Notes under the pieces: generated by a model
Seen by the model: the letters and a program-made list of their open reading frames with translations, nothing else
Told to the model about the DNA's origin: nothing
Database searches by the model: none
Shown here: positions 22,993 to 23,141 of the stretch, in pieces
Layout: each line of letters opens with the position of its first letter
Numbering within the stretch: the first letter of the stretch is position 1
Translations under genes and position numbers: made by a program
Origin: Nitrospirota bacterium
GTDB lineage: Bacteria > Nitrospirota > UBA9217
DNA: 23,141 bases
Direction: 5' to 3'
Assembly (NCBI GenBank): GCA_023229435.1
Contig: JALNZF010000040.1
Span: 1-23,141 of the forward strand

Positions 22993-23141
22993 CTACTCAA
23001 TTACCTCGGTAATGACCCCTGCGCCTACGGTCCTGCCGCCCTCGCGGATGGCAAAACGCAGCCCCTTGTCCATGGCGATCGGGGTGATCAGTTCAACGCT
23101 GCAGGTCATGTTGTCACCCGGCATCACCATCTCCACGCCTT
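22993..23141 (-). CDS. tuf: Elongation factor Tu, C-terminal end (partial)
   Basis: The last 48 codons of EF-Tu, cut by the window edge. The visible domain 3 sequence includes VEMVMPGDNMTCSVELITP and LRFAIREGGRTVGAGVITEV, ending with TAG at 22993. EF-Tu delivers aminoacyl-tRNA to the ribosome. Its position directly ahead of rpsJ is the common str-S10 junction. Confidence 0.97.
   Translation of the reverse strand, partial: GVEMVMPGDNMTCSVELITPIAMDKGLRFAIREGGRTVGAGVITEVIE

Overview
The window is almost entirely read on the minus strand. Its right two thirds (7657-23141) is a merged str/S10/spc/alpha ribosomal-protein cluster. In transcription order it reads: the 3' end of tuf, rpsJ, rplC, rplD, rplW, rplB, rpsS, rplV, rpsC, rplP, rpmC, rpsQ, rplN, rplX, rplE, rpsN (zinc type), rpsH, rplF, rplR, rpsE, rpmD, rplO, secY, map, infA, rpmJ, rpsM, rpsK, rpsD, rpoA and rplQ. 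A strong symmetrical hairpin terminator (7531-7561) closes the cluster. The set of genes is standard. The unusual points are the absence of adk between secY and map, an Ala/Lys-rich N-terminal extension of about 60 residues on L5, many GTG/TTG starts, and short interspersed repeats lodged in several of the few long intergenic gaps.

The middle part (2348-7003) is a three-gene signalling operon: a REC-GAF-HD-GYP response regulator (predicted c-di-GMP phosphodiesterase), a soluble double-PAS histidine kinase with a four-cysteine motif in its second PAS, and an NtrC-type sigma-54 activator. Kinase and activator overlap by ATGA, so they are very probably cognate. A 653-base gene-free stretch separates this operon from the ribosomal terminator and probably holds its promoter.

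The left end (1-2305) is accessory-looking: small hypothetical genes with uneven composition. It holds a 114-residue orphan, a HEPN-domain protein with an R-X4-H motif and its own good sigma-70 promoter, a double zinc-ribbon membrane protein with a 57-base in-frame tandem repeat, and two very small ORFs.

Organism: a Gram-negative-type bacterium that uses sigma-54 and c-di-GMP. Moderate GC, the tuf-S10-spc-alpha fusion, zinc-type S14, S4 and L36, and the Cys-containing PAS kinase together fit Nitrospirota or Desulfobacterota-like lineages. This is an inference from memory of family styles and not a placement. I did not find a convincing wholly new system. The best candidates for a second look are the HEPN/zinc-ribbon cluster, the short interspersed repeats (one apparently translated into the kinase tail) and the L5 extension.
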